Origin: an uncultured Pelagibacteraceae bacterium
GTDB taxonomy: Bacteria > Pseudomonadota > Alphaproteobacteria > Pelagibacterales > Pelagibacteraceae
Direction of reading: 5' to 3'
Length of the DNA: 64,000 bases
Assembly: GCA_902585265.1 (NCBI GenBank)
Contig: CACICY010000002.1
Location: 41,326 to 105,325, forward strand
This document shows, piece after piece, positions 10,281 to 20,731 of this stretch (position 1 is the first letter of the stretch; every line of letters starts with the position of its first letter). The notes under the pieces are model-generated. The model had not been told where the DNA came from, searched no databases, and worked only from the letters and a program-made list of their open reading frames with translations. The translations under genes and the position numbers were made by a program.

Positions 10281-11925
10281 ATTAGACAAAGACTCCCAAG
10301 GTTTTGATAAACATAATGATGGTTTTTTATTTAAAGAAAAGAAGTCTTATCTAAATATATCTTTTGAAAGAATAGCTTTTATTTTTTTTGTATTTTTTTT
10401 CCTAGCGATTATTTTTTCATCAAAAGTAATTTTGTTGAGTATCAAAAAAATTCCTGAAATTCAAAAAGTATTAAAAAAAGAAAACTTCAGATCTAGTATT
10501 CTAGATAATGAAGGAAATATTTTGGCTAAAAGTGTTCCAGTAGTCAATTTGGGTATTAACCCAAATCTAGCAATTGACAAAGAAAAATTATTAATTTCTC
10601 TTAAATTAATCTTTCCTGATAAAAGTTTTGATAAGGAAATGTATGGAAAGAAATTCTTTTATGTTAAAAAAAAAATTAGTCCAAAAAAACTTGAGCAGAT
10701 ATTACTCCTAGGTGATAAATCCTTTATTCAAGAGGATAGCATAGCAAGAATATATCCTAATGGAAATCTATTTAGTCATGTAATTGGTCAAATTGATAAT
10801 GATAATAATGGTATATCAGGAATTGAAAAAACTTTTGATTATGAACTTACAACCACAAAAGAACCTCTTAAATTAACTTTAGATAAAGATCTTCAATATT
10901 TAATTAAAGAAGAGTTATTTAAATCTAAAGATATATTTCAAAATATTGGAAGTGCTGCAATCTTAATGAATATTAACAATGGTAATATCTTATCAATGGT
11001 TTCTCTTCCTGACTTTGACCTTAACAAAAGAGAAAAAATATCAGATGTAAAGTATATTAATCGAGCTACTAAAGGTGTTTATGAATTTGGTTCTGTTTTT
11101 AAAACATTTACTTTGGCTGCAGGTCTACAATACAATGTTGTGGAACCGGAAACAGAATTTAAAAACCTTAAAAAAAGAATTACATGTGCTGGAAATTCTA
11201 TCTCTGAGTACGATGATAAAATACCATCAGATTTAACTGCTGAAGAGATTTTGATAAGATCAGGAAATATTGGTTCAGTTAGAATTGCTGAAAAAGTTGG
11301 TATTGAGAATTATAACGAGTTTCTTCAAATTATTGGAATTATTGCAAATTTAGAATTCGATATCCAAGAGGTAGGCACAACCCAATTAGGTAGATGGGGA
11401 AAATGTAAACTTGCAACAGTTGCTTTTGGCCATGGAATTGCAACAACTTTATTACAACTTTCAAAAGCATATTCGATTATAAGTAATGGAGGATACGATA
11501 TAACACCTTCATTGTTAAAGAGGGAAAAGTTACAAAGAAAAAGAATACTTAATGAAAACCTATCAGAAAAAATAAATCCTATTTTAAGAAAAATTGTATC
11601 GACAAAAGATGGAACCGCAGGTTTTGCAAATGTAAAAGGCTATGAAATAGGGGGAAAAACCGGTACTGCTGATCAACCATCAAAAGGTGGCTATTCTAAA
11701 AAAAAAGTTAATACTTTTGCCTCAGTATTTCCAACTTCTGATCCAAAATTTGTATTAGCTGTAATGTTGGATGAGCCAAAAGCCAACAGAGAATTTGTCT
11801 ATCATTATAGAGATGAGAGATATCCTTACAAAGGTAATTGGAGGAATACAGCAGGTTGGACCACTGTCTGGATAACAGGTCAGATCATGGATAAAATTGG
11901 GCCAATTTTAGCCACAAAATATTAA
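10273..11925 (+). CDS. ftsI: Peptidoglycan transpeptidase FtsI / PBP2-3 family
   Basis: FRSSILDNEGNILAKSV, YEFGSVFKTFTLAAGL (SxxK), SGN, GGKTGTADQP (KTG). Start likely at 10273, not 10252. Confidence 0.93.
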   Translation: MNELDKDSQGFDKHNDGFLFKEKKSYLNISFERIAFIFFVFFFLAIIFSSKVILLSIKKIPEIQKVLKKENFRSSILDNEGNILAKSVPVVNLGINPNLAIDKEKLLISLKLIFPDKSFDKEMYGKKFFYVKKKISPKKLEQILLLGDKSFIQEDSIARIYPNGNLFSHVIGQIDNDNNGISGIEKTFDYELTTTKEPLKLTLDKDLQYLIKEELFKSKDIFQNIGSAAILMNINNGNILSMVSLPDFDLNKREKISDVKYINRATKGVYEFGSVFKTFTLAAGLQYNVVEPETEFKNLKKRITCAGNSISEYDDKIPSDLTAEEILIRSGNIGSVRIAEKVGIENYNEFLQIIGIIANLEFDIQEVGTTQLGRWGKCKLATVAFGHGIATTLLQLSKAYSIISNGGYDITPSLLKREKLQRKRILNENLSEKINPILRKIVSTKDGTAGFANVKGYEIGGKTGTADQPSKGGYSKKKVNTFASVFPTSDPKFVLAVMLDEPKANREFVYHYRDERYPYKGNWRNTAGWTTVWITGQIMDKIGPILATKY

Positions 11926-11936
11926 GAGCGTAAATC

Positions 11937-14783
11937 ATGTTACTTAAAGACTACTTTCCAAATCTTCAAAAAAAATACCATAAATTAAGTTTTAGAGGGA
12001 TAGCTTTTAATTCTAATGAAGTTAAAAAGGGATATATTTTTTTTGCATTTAAAGGGAGTAATACAGATGGAAATTTATTTATAAAAGATGCTATTGAAAA
12101 TGGATCAAAAATAATAATTTCTGATAAAGTAAAAATAATTGGTAGTAAAAATAATGTTTTATTTTTAAATGCTAAAAATCCTAGAAGATTACTATCTCAA
12201 TTCAGTTCAAAAATATTTAATAAAAAACCAAATAATCTAATCGCAGTTACGGGCACCAATGGAAAGTCATCTATAGCAAATTTTTATTTTCAAATTTTAA
12301 ATTTAAATAAAATTAAAGTAGCCTCGATTGGGACATTAGGTGTTGATGGTATAAATATAAAAAACAAATTTGTAAATACTACATTTGATACAATACAATT
12401 AAATAAAATCATACAAAAATTAAAAGAAAAAAAAATTGAAAATGTTATTTTGGAAGCCTCCAGTCATGGATTAGATCAAAATAGATTAGATGGATTAAAA
12501 TTTGATATTGGTATATTTACGAATTTATCTAGAGATCATTTAGATTATCACAAGTCGTATAAAAATTATTTAAATTCAAAATTAATATTATTTAAAAAAT
12601 TATTGAAAAAAAAGTCTTATGCTATTTTTGATGAAGGTTTAAAAATTTCACCAAAATTGAGTAGAATTACAAAATTAAATAAAATAGCAAAATTTACAAT
12701 AGGAAATACTAAATCAAGTTTTGAAATATTAGACCATCAATTTTTAAAAAATGAACAGAAAATATTATTCAGATTTAATAAAAAGAAATATAGTTTTTCA
12801 ACTAAATTAATTGGAAGAGTTCAGATTAAAAATTTACTAATGGCAATTATGACTGCAATGAAAAGTAAAATTTCATTGGAGAAAATTTTAAAAATTACTA
12901 AAAAAATAGAGCCAGTGAATGGAAGGTTAGAAAAAATTGGAAAACTTTACAATAACGGCATTGTTATTCTTGACTATGCTCATACACCAGATGCTTTAAA
13001 AACATGTATTAAAAATGTGAAGGAACAATTTAAATTAAGAAAAATTAATCTGGTCTTTGGATGTGGAGGAGAGAGAGACAAGCCCAAAAGAAAAATAATG
13101 GGGAAAATTGCTAGTAAATATTGCGATAAAATATATTTAACAGATGACAATCCAAGAAGCGAAGATCCAAATAAAATAAGAAGAGATATCAAGTCTAATA
13201 TCTCAAAAAATAAAATAATAGAAATACCATCAAGAGAAAGTGCAATAAAATCTGCAATTTTAGATATTAAGTCAAACGAGATAGTTATCGTTGCTGGAAA
13301 AGGGCACGAAGTCTATCAAGAATATATGTCTAGAAAGTTCTTTTCGGATAGAAAATGTATTGAAAAATTTATCAAGACTAAAAATAAATCTTTAAATAGA
13401 AATTGGAAATCAAATATTATTACAGAGATTACCCAAAAAAAAATAAAAAAAAATATTAATATTAATGAAGCTTCAATTGACTCAAGAATTACAAAAAAAA
13501 ATAATATCTTCTTTGGTATAAAAGGAAAAAACTTTGATGGAAATAAATTTGTTAGTCATGCATTTAACAATGGAGCCTCAATTTCAATTAACGAAAATAA
13601 AAAAAAAAATAAATTTAAAAACGATATATATGTAAAAAACTCGTTAAAGACCTTTTCAGAAATTGGAAAAATGATTAGAGCATCATCTGATATTTCAACT
13701 ATAGCAATCACAGGATCCTCAGGTAAAACTTCTTTAAAGGAGATGTTGGGGCAAATGATGAATAAAATATGTCAAACATCTTATTCAAAAAAATCATTTA
13801 ATAACAAATATGGAGTTCCGATTTCTTTATTTAATATAAATAAAGAGGACAAAATTGGTATCTTTGAAGTTGGAATGGACAAGAAAGGAGAAATTGATTT
13901 TTTAACAAAAAAGATAATGCCTAATGTTGGTGTAATTACCAATATTTCATACGCACATATTAAAAATTTTAAAAATCTGAAAGGTATTGCCAATGCTAAA
14001 TCAGAGATAATTAATAACATTATTGAAGATGGCACAATCATATTAAATACAGATGATAAATTTTTTAAATATTTAAAATATAAATCTATTAAAAAAAAAT
14101 TAAGAATAATTTCATTTGGAATTCAAAAAAAATCAGATGTGAGTTTGCTTAATATAAAAAGAGGGAAATTTAGATCTGTAATTTATATCAAATATAATCA
14201 AATAAAATTGAAATTTGTTATTAAAAAAAATTTAGAAAACTATATTTATAATATTTTATCAACTTTAGCAGTGATATCTATATATTTTGATTTAGAAAAA
14301 TTAGATAAATTTTTCTTTAATGATTATAAATTTCCAGAAGGAAGAGGAGATTTAAATATAATTAAGTTAAAAGAAAAAAAAATTAACCTAATTGATGAAA
14401 GCTATAATTCTAACCCTTTATCACTTCAATTTGCATTAAATAAATTAAATAGTATGAATTCTAAATCTAAAAGAAAATTAATTCTTTTAGGTGATATGTT
14501 GGAACTCGGTAAATATTCAAAAAAACTTCACATAGAAGCTGCTAGGAATATTAATGCTACTAAAATTGACAAAGTTTATGTATACGGCAAGAATATTATT
14601 GAAACATTTAACAAAATTAAACCACAAAAAAGAGGAAAAATACTAAATTCAAAAAAAGATATCTTAAATTTTATGATAAATGATATTAAGAATGGTGAAT
14701 ATCTAATGATTAAAGGTTCTAACTCCACAGGACTAAATAAAATAAGTAAAAGCTTAAAACTAGGCAAAATAAATGCTTTTTAG
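11937..14783 (+). CDS. murEF: MurE-MurF fusion (UDP-MurNAc-Ala-Glu:Dap ligase + UDP-MurNAc-tripeptide:D-Ala-D-Ala ligase)
   Basis: 948 aa with two complete Mur ligase modules: first has AVTGTNGKSS, YAHTP, DDNPR (Dap-type); second restarts at ~475-490 with EASIDSR, AITGSSGKTSLKE, FEVGMD, DESYNSNP. No intervening stop. Confidence 0.93.
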   Translation: MLLKDYFPNLQKKYHKLSFRGIAFNSNEVKKGYIFFAFKGSNTDGNLFIKDAIENGSKIIISDKVKIIGSKNNVLFLNAKNPRRLLSQFSSKIFNKKPNNLIAVTGTNGKSSIANFYFQILNLNKIKVASIGTLGVDGINIKNKFVNTTFDTIQLNKIIQKLKEKKIENVILEASSHGLDQNRLDGLKFDIGIFTNLSRDHLDYHKSYKNYLNSKLILFKKLLKKKSYAIFDEGLKISPKLSRITKLNKIAKFTIGNTKSSFEILDHQFLKNEQKILFRFNKKKYSFSTKLIGRVQIKNLLMAIMTAMKSKISLEKILKITKKIEPVNGRLEKIGKLYNNGIVILDYAHTPDALKTCIKNVKEQFKLRKINLVFGCGGERDKPKRKIMGKIASKYCDKIYLTDDNPRSEDPNKIRRDIKSNISKNKIIEIPSRESAIKSAILDIKSNEIVIVAGKGHEVYQEYMSRKFFSDRKCIEKFIKTKNKSLNRNWKSNIITEITQKKIKKNININEASIDSRITKKNNIFFGIKGKNFDGNKFVSHAFNNGASISINENKKKNKFKNDIYVKNSLKTFSEIGKMIRASSDISTIAITGSSGKTSLKEMLGQMMNKICQTSYSKKSFNNKYGVPISLFNINKEDKIGIFEVGMDKKGEIDFLTKKIMPNVGVITNISYAHIKNFKNLKGIANAKSEIINNIIEDGTIILNTDDKFFKYLKYKSIKKKLRIISFGIQKKSDVSLLNIKRGKFRSVIYIKYNQIKLKFVIKKNLENYIYNILSTLAVISIYFDLEKLDKFFFNDYKFPEGRGDLNIIKLKEKKINLIDESYNSNPLSLQFALNKLNSMNSKSKRKLILLGDMLELGKYSKKLHIEAARNINATKIDKVYVYGKNIIETFNKIKPQKRGKILNSKKDILNFMINDIKNGEYLMIKGSNSTGLNKISKSLKLGKINAF

Positions 14784-15858
14784 TCTATTTTCCAACTTAG
14801 TTGAAATTTTTAGTTTTCTTAATGTTTTTAAATATTTGACTGTAAGAACCGGTCTATCGATGTTTACATCGATGATAGTAGTTTTTTTAGTTGGAGGTCC
14901 ACTTATCAATTATTTTTCGTCACATCAAATTCACGACCCTATTAGGGAAGATGGACCAAGTGATCATATAGTTAAAAAAATAGGAACACCAACAATGGGA
15001 GGTCTTATGATTTTACTAGGTATTTTCTCAGGAGTTCTTTTGTGGGGTGATTTTTCAAACCCCTATAATTGGTTCTTACTTTATATAGCTGGATCTTTTG
15101 GATTACTTGGAGCTTACGATGACTATCAAAAAATTAAAAAAAATAATTCGAACGGTATAAGCTCAAAGTTAAAGATCATATTTCAAATTATTTTAGCATT
15201 AGTTGGAATTTTTATTTTTTATTTTTATAGTGGATCTAATGAGATTGAGAATTTATATTTTCCATTTTTTAAAAACTTAATAATTAATTTAGGTTGGTTC
15301 TTTATTCCATTTTATTTATTTGTTATTGTAGGCTCTTCAAATGCTGTAAATTTAACTGATGGTCTAGATGGTTTGGCTACAGTACCTGTAATATTAGTTG
15401 CGGCTTGTTTTGCTTTTATTAGTTACGTAACAGGAAATATAGTTTTTTCAGGATATTTACAAATCACATATATCCAAGGAGTAGGGGAAGCCTCTATTTT
15501 TTGTGGTGCAATAATAGGATCTTGCTTAGGTTTTTTATGGTTTAATGCTCCACCTGCTAAGATATTTATGGGTGATACTGGGTCCTTAGCATTAGGTGGA
15601 TCATTAGGGGCAGTTGGTATAATTACTAAACATGAAATTGTTCTTGCAATTACAGGTGGACTATTTGTCTTAGAAGCTATTTCAGTAATTGCACAAGTTA
15701 TATCGTTCAAACTAACTGGTAAAAGAATATTTAAAATGGCACCAATACATCATCATTTTGAAAAAAAAGGTTGGCCCGAATCTACTGTGGTTATTAGATT
15801 TTGGATAATATCAATTATTCTAGCAATGATAGGTCTTGCAACATTAAAACTAAGATAA
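14773..15858 (+). CDS. mraY: Phospho-N-acetylmuramoyl-pentapeptide-transferase
   Basis: GTPTMGGLMIL, NAVNLTDGLDGLA, NAPPAKIFMGDTGSLALGG, MAPIHHHFEKKGWPE. Confidence 0.97.
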   Translation: MLFSLFSNLVEIFSFLNVFKYLTVRTGLSMFTSMIVVFLVGGPLINYFSSHQIHDPIREDGPSDHIVKKIGTPTMGGLMILLGIFSGVLLWGDFSNPYNWFLLYIAGSFGLLGAYDDYQKIKKNNSNGISSKLKIIFQIILALVGIFIFYFYSGSNEIENLYFPFFKNLIINLGWFFIPFYLFVIVGSSNAVNLTDGLDGLATVPVILVAACFAFISYVTGNIVFSGYLQITYIQGVGEASIFCGAIIGSCLGFLWFNAPPAKIFMGDTGSLALGGSLGAVGIITKHEIVLAITGGLFVLEAISVIAQVISFKLTGKRIFKMAPIHHHFEKKGWPESTVVIRFWIISIILAMIGLATLKLR

Positions 15859-17168
15859 TGAATGAAAGACAAATTTATTTTAAAAATAAAAAATTTTTAA
15901 TTTATGGATTAGGAAAGTCTGGAATTGCTTGTTTGAATTTTTTAAAAAAAAATAATACCTGTTTAATATTTGACGATAATAAAAATAATATTCCAGCTGA
16001 CTTTAAAAAAAAATTAATAAATATTCATAAATTACCGAAAATAAATGTTGATTTTATAGTTCTAAGTCCAGGGATAGATATTAAGAAATGTAAGATTTCA
16101 AGTTACTTGATTAAAAATAGGTCTAAAATTATTTCAGAGCTTGATATATTTGAAATTAGTTATCCAAACATAGATAAAATTACAATTACGGGAACTAATG
16201 GTAAATCGACTACTTCAAAATTGCTCTATGAAGTTTTAAAAAACAATAAAAAAGATGTTAGATTAACTGGAAATATTGGATATCCGATATTAATGGAGAA
16301 AAAAATTAAGAATAATACAATTTTTGTAATTGAAGCATCTTCTTATCAACTTGATTACAGCAAATACTATAGATCAAAGTATTCAATTATTCTTAATCTT
16401 AATCCAGATCATCTTGAAAGGCATTTATCTTTTAAAAATTATGCTGAAGCGAAATTTAAAATAGTAAAATCTCAAAATAAAAACGACCATGCCTTTATAG
16501 ATAATCAGAATAATTTTCTAAATAAACTAATTGAAAATAATCCAATAAAATCAAAAGTTATAAAAATAAACTATTTAAAATACAAAAAATATTTTAGAAA
16601 GATAGATAATATTTATTTTAACAATTCAAGTAATAAAAAAAATCTTAGTTTTGTTCTTAGTATTGCCAAGGTGTTAAAACTAAATTTAAAAACAGTCTTA
16701 AATACTGCAAATAAATTTAAAGGGTTAGATTATAGACAACAAATAATCTACAAATCTAAAAAATTATTAATTATTAACGACTCAAAATCTACTAGTTTTT
16801 CATCAACAGCCCCTTTACTTGAAAGTTACAAAAATATTTATTGGATATTAGGAGGACTTGCTAAAAAAGGAGATAAACTTAAATTAAAAAAAAAATATTT
16901 TGCAAATATTAAAGCTTATGTTTATGGAAAAGATAGAAATTTTTTTATTAACTCTCTACCAAACCAAATTTCTTGCGAGTCTTCATCAACACTTATGAAG
17001 ATTATGAAAAATTTAAAAAATAATATTAAAAACGATAATACTAAAAAAGTAATTCTTTTTAGTCCATGTGCTGCTTCTTTTGATCAATTTAAAAACTTCG
17101 AAGATAGGGGTAAATTTTTTAATAAAATTACTAAAGCTTTATTTAAAAAAAAATTAGAATATGAGTAA
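15858..17168 (+). CDS. murD: UDP-N-acetylmuramoylalanine-D-glutamate ligase
   Basis: ITITGTNGKSTTSKLL, EASSYQLDYS, LNLNPDHLERH, DSKSTSF, FSPCAASFDQFKNFEDRGKFF. Start overlaps mraY stop (TAATG); track start 15801 lies inside mraY. Confidence 0.94.
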   Translation: MNERQIYFKNKKFLIYGLGKSGIACLNFLKKNNTCLIFDDNKNNIPADFKKKLINIHKLPKINVDFIVLSPGIDIKKCKISSYLIKNRSKIISELDIFEISYPNIDKITITGTNGKSTTSKLLYEVLKNNKKDVRLTGNIGYPILMEKKIKNNTIFVIEASSYQLDYSKYYRSKYSIILNLNPDHLERHLSFKNYAEAKFKIVKSQNKNDHAFIDNQNNFLNKLIENNPIKSKVIKINYLKYKKYFRKIDNIYFNNSSNKKNLSFVLSIAKVLKLNLKTVLNTANKFKGLDYRQQIIYKSKKLLIINDSKSTSFSSTAPLLESYKNIYWILGGLAKKGDKLKLKKKYFANIKAYVYGKDRNFFINSLPNQISCESSSTLMKIMKNLKNNIKNDNTKKVILFSPCAASFDQFKNFEDRGKFFNKITKALFKKKLEYE

Positions 17169-18270
17169 ATATTTAGATAATTTTTATGACTGGTGGAAAA
17201 ATATAGATAAATTTATATTATTCATAATTCTTACTTTATTTTTATTAGGTCTTTTTTTTTCATTGGTCTCTACTTCTCTGATAGCTTCGGATAAATTAGA
17301 TACAAAATCATATTATTTTTTTTTTAAACATTTTGCTTACATTATTTTAGCAATAGTGATTTTGATTATATTCTCATTTTTGAATCAAAAAATTTTACCA
17401 AAATTATCATTGATTTTATTCTTAGTTGCATTTTTAAGTTTGTTGTTAGTTCCTTTCCTTGGAACAGAGGTAAAGGGATCAAAAAGATGGCTAGATTTGA
17501 TGTTTTTACCAAGATTTCAGCCTGTTGAGATTGTCAAACCTTTTTTTATAATAGTCTTATCATTAATGTTAACTATTCAAAATAGACGATTATATTTTAA
17601 ATATTTCTTAAGCACTTTATTCACAGTTCCAATATTATTATTACTTGTTTATCAACCTGATATTGGACAAACCCTTTTAATATCAATGGTCTGGTTAGCT
17701 TTAATTTTTATTTCTGGAATAAATATTTTTATATTCTTTATATTCTTTTTCATTGTTGGTTCGACTTTAAGTTATTTGGTCTTATTTGTTCCAAAATTTG
17801 AATATATAAAAATCAGACTCTTGGCTTTTTTAGACTCGAGTTCAAGTAACAATTATCAAGCTGAAAAAGCTAGTGATGCAATTATAAATGGTGGTTTTTT
17901 TGGCAAAGGTATCGGAGAAGGTACTTTGAATTCAAGAGTCCCTGAAGCACATACAGATTATATAATTTCGGTTATATCGGAAGAGTTTGGTGCAATTATA
18001 GTCATTGGAATATTATTTTTATATCTAATTTTTTCATATAGAGTAATAAGCAAAGTCAATTTTCTAAATGAAGATTTATATAAACTTATTTTAACTGGAT
18101 GTGTTTCTTTAATTTTGTTACAGACTTTTATTCATGTAGGTGTTAATATAAGAATTCTTCCTACTACAGGTATGACTTTGCCATTTTTAAGTTATGGAGG
18201 ATCATCTATAGTTAGTACAGCGATTTTATCAGGATTAATTTTGAATTTAACTAAAAGAAAATTAGATTAA
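17161..18270 (+). CDS. ftsW: Lipid II polymerase FtsW (SEDS family)
   Basis: KGSKRWLD, QPDIGQT, GGFFGKGIGEG, PEAHTDYIISVISEEFG, LPTTGMTLPFLSYGGSS. Confidence 0.96.
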   Translation: MSKYLDNFYDWWKNIDKFILFIILTLFLLGLFFSLVSTSLIASDKLDTKSYYFFFKHFAYIILAIVILIIFSFLNQKILPKLSLILFLVAFLSLLLVPFLGTEVKGSKRWLDLMFLPRFQPVEIVKPFFIIVLSLMLTIQNRRLYFKYFLSTLFTVPILLLLVYQPDIGQTLLISMVWLALIFISGINIFIFFIFFFIVGSTLSYLVLFVPKFEYIKIRLLAFLDSSSSNNYQAEKASDAIINGGFFGKGIGEGTLNSRVPEAHTDYIISVISEEFGAIIVIGILFLYLIFSYRVISKVNFLNEDLYKLILTGCVSLILLQTFIHVGVNIRILPTTGMTLPFLSYGGSSIVSTAILSGLILNLTKRKLD

Positions 18271-18273
18271 CTG

Positions 18274-19350
18274 ATGAAAAAAATACTTATTGTAACAGGT
18301 GGGTCTGGTGGACATGTAATCCCATCATTAGGTATATATGATGCTTTAAAAGATGATTTTGAAATACATATTTCAACAGATTTAAGAGGATCAAAATTTA
18401 TTAATAATGAAAATTATCATTATTCATTAATTGATGTACCAAATTTATTTTCAAATTTTTTATTACTTCCATATAATTTAATAAAATTTTGTATCTCAAT
18501 AATAAAATCTTACAAATACTTAAAATTTAATAATTTTAATATTCTAATTAGCACTGGCGGATATATGTCACTTCCTTTATCTTTAGCTTCAAATTTCTTG
18601 AATATGAAAATTTATATCTTTGAACCAAATTTGGTTTTAGGAAGAGTAAACAAATTAATGCTTAATTTTGCTAAAAAAATTATTTGTTATGAAAAAAATT
18701 TAAAAGGTATTTCTAAAAAATTTACAAAGAAGATTTATTTAGTCAAACCATTACTTAGAAAAGAAATTTATAAATATCAAAAAAATGAAAAGACAACGAT
18801 TGCAGAAAAAAAGAAAATATTAATTATCGGTGGAAGTCAGGGGGCAAAATTCTTTGATGAATTTATTACTAAAATTATCATAAAACTTTCAAAAATAGAG
18901 AAAATTCAAGTTTTGCAACAAGTAATTAATCAAAATTCAAAAGAAAATATAAAAGAATTTTATCAAAAAAACCACATAGAGCACGAGCTATTTCACTTTG
19001 ACGACAAATTATTATTACAAGCTATTAATTATGATTTAGCTATTACTCGGTCTGGAGCATCAACAATTTCAGAATTAGCTTATTTAAATATTCCATTTGT
19101 GGCAATTCCATATCCTTATGCTAAAGATAATCATCAATATTACAATGCAGAATTTTATGAAAAAAATAAATCTTGTTGGTTGATTATGCAAAAAGATATA
19201 GACGAAAATAACTTCACAGATTTAATGATAAAAATTTTCCAAGATCAAAATGATTATTTTTCCAAAAAAAATAATTTAATTAAATTAAATAAAGAAAATA
19301 CATGGGAAAAAAATAAATCTAAACTAATTGAGCTTATTAATGAAAATTGA
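18274..19350 (+). CDS. murG: UDP-GlcNAc:undecaprenyl-PP-MurNAc-pentapeptide GlcNAc transferase
   Basis: VTGGSGGHVIPSL, STGGYMSLP, IIGGSQGAKFFD, ITRSGASTISELAYLNIPFVAIPYPYAKDNHQYYNA. Confidence 0.95.
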   Translation: MKKILIVTGGSGGHVIPSLGIYDALKDDFEIHISTDLRGSKFINNENYHYSLIDVPNLFSNFLLLPYNLIKFCISIIKSYKYLKFNNFNILISTGGYMSLPLSLASNFLNMKIYIFEPNLVLGRVNKLMLNFAKKIICYEKNLKGISKKFTKKIYLVKPLLRKEIYKYQKNEKTTIAEKKKILIIGGSQGAKFFDEFITKIIIKLSKIEKIQVLQQVINQNSKENIKEFYQKNHIEHELFHFDDKLLLQAINYDLAITRSGASTISELAYLNIPFVAIPYPYAKDNHQYYNAEFYEKNKSCWLIMQKDIDENNFTDLMIKIFQDQNDYFSKKNNLIKLNKENTWEKNKSKLIELINEN

Positions 19351-20731
19351 TTTAGGAAAAAATGAACTTATTCATTTTGTTGGAATTGGAGGAATAGGTA
19401 TGAGCGGTTTAGCACTGATTATGAATGGGTTAGGTTACAAAGTTCAAGGTAGTGATATTGCACATAATCGAAATATTGAAAGATTAAATGAAAACAAAAT
19501 AAAGGTTTTTTTAAATCATAAAAAAGAGAATATAAAAAAAACGACTGTTTTGGTAATTTCTTCAGCCATTAAAAAAAATAACCCAGAATTAATTGAGGCA
19601 ATCAAAAAAAATTTACCAGTTTATACAAGAGGAGATATGCTAGGTCATATTGTATCTTTCATGAGGAATGTTGTGGTAACTGGTTCACACGGAAAAACAA
19701 CAACAACATCATTAGTATCTAGTATTTTCGCTGCAGCCAAGTTAGACCCAACTATAATCAACGGTGGTGTATTAAACTCATTTGGTAATTCTGCAAAATT
19801 GGGTAAAAGTAATTGGTGTGTAACGGAATCTGATGAGTCGGATGGAAGTTTTTTAAAAATTCCCTTTACTTATTCTATAGTTACCAATCTAGACGCAGAG
19901 CACCTAGATTTTTATAAAAATATAAATAACCTTAAAAAAAGTTTCCTTAAATTTTTTGAAAAAATACCATCCGTAGGTAAAGGGTTTATATGTAGTGATG
20001 ATCACAATCTTAAAAAAGTTATAAAAAAATCAATTAACAAAAATTTTTATACATATGGTAAAAATAAAACGTCAAATTTCCAAATAATAAATATAAAGCA
20101 AACAGCCAAATTCTCTAATTTTGATATAAAAATCAATATACCTAGTAAAAAAAAAATAATTAAAGGAATTAAACTTCCAATGATTGGTATCCACAATATA
20201 CAAAATGCAACTGCTGCAGTTTCTTTAGCATTTACAATTGGACTACCTGAAAAGTATATCAAACTTGGACTATACAATTTTAAAGGAGTTCAGAGAAGGT
20301 TTTCTCATTTATTCAGTCATAACAACATAAGTTTTTATGATGATTATGCTCATCATCCAACAGAAATAAGTTCTGTTCTAAGTGGTGTTAGAAATATCTA
20401 TAAAGATAAAGAAATTGTATGTGTTTTTCAGCCTCACAGAATTTCAAGAGTACTAAATTTGAAAAAAGAATTTTCAAAATGTTTTAAATTGGCAGATACA
20501 GTTCTGTTGTGTCCCATATACACAGCCAACGAAAAAATAAAAATTAATTTTACTTATGATTCATTTGCAAAATTAATAATAAAAAATTCTAATGTTAAAT
20601 TAATACAAGTTGATCATGAATTACAATTACGAAAATTTATAAAGCAGAATGTATTTGGTAAAAAAATTTATATAGGTATGGGCGCAGGATCTATATCAAA
20701 TTGGATGAAAAATTTGGAAAATATTTTTTAA
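19340..20731 (+). CDS. murC: UDP-N-acetylmuramate-L-alanine ligase
   Basis: IHFVGIGGIGMSGLA, VTGSHGKTTTTSL, ESDESDGSFL, DDYAHHPTEI, FQPHRISR. Confidence 0.96.
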   Translation: MKIDLGKNELIHFVGIGGIGMSGLALIMNGLGYKVQGSDIAHNRNIERLNENKIKVFLNHKKENIKKTTVLVISSAIKKNNPELIEAIKKNLPVYTRGDMLGHIVSFMRNVVVTGSHGKTTTTSLVSSIFAAAKLDPTIINGGVLNSFGNSAKLGKSNWCVTESDESDGSFLKIPFTYSIVTNLDAEHLDFYKNINNLKKSFLKFFEKIPSVGKGFICSDDHNLKKVIKKSINKNFYTYGKNKTSNFQIINIKQTAKFSNFDIKINIPSKKKIIKGIKLPMIGIHNIQNATAAVSLAFTIGLPEKYIKLGLYNFKGVQRRFSHLFSHNNISFYDDYAHHPTEISSVLSGVRNIYKDKEIVCVFQPHRISRVLNLKKEFSKCFKLADTVLLCPIYTANEKIKINFTYDSFAKLIIKNSNVKLIQVDHELQLRKFIKQNVFGKKIYIGMGAGSISNWMKNLENIF

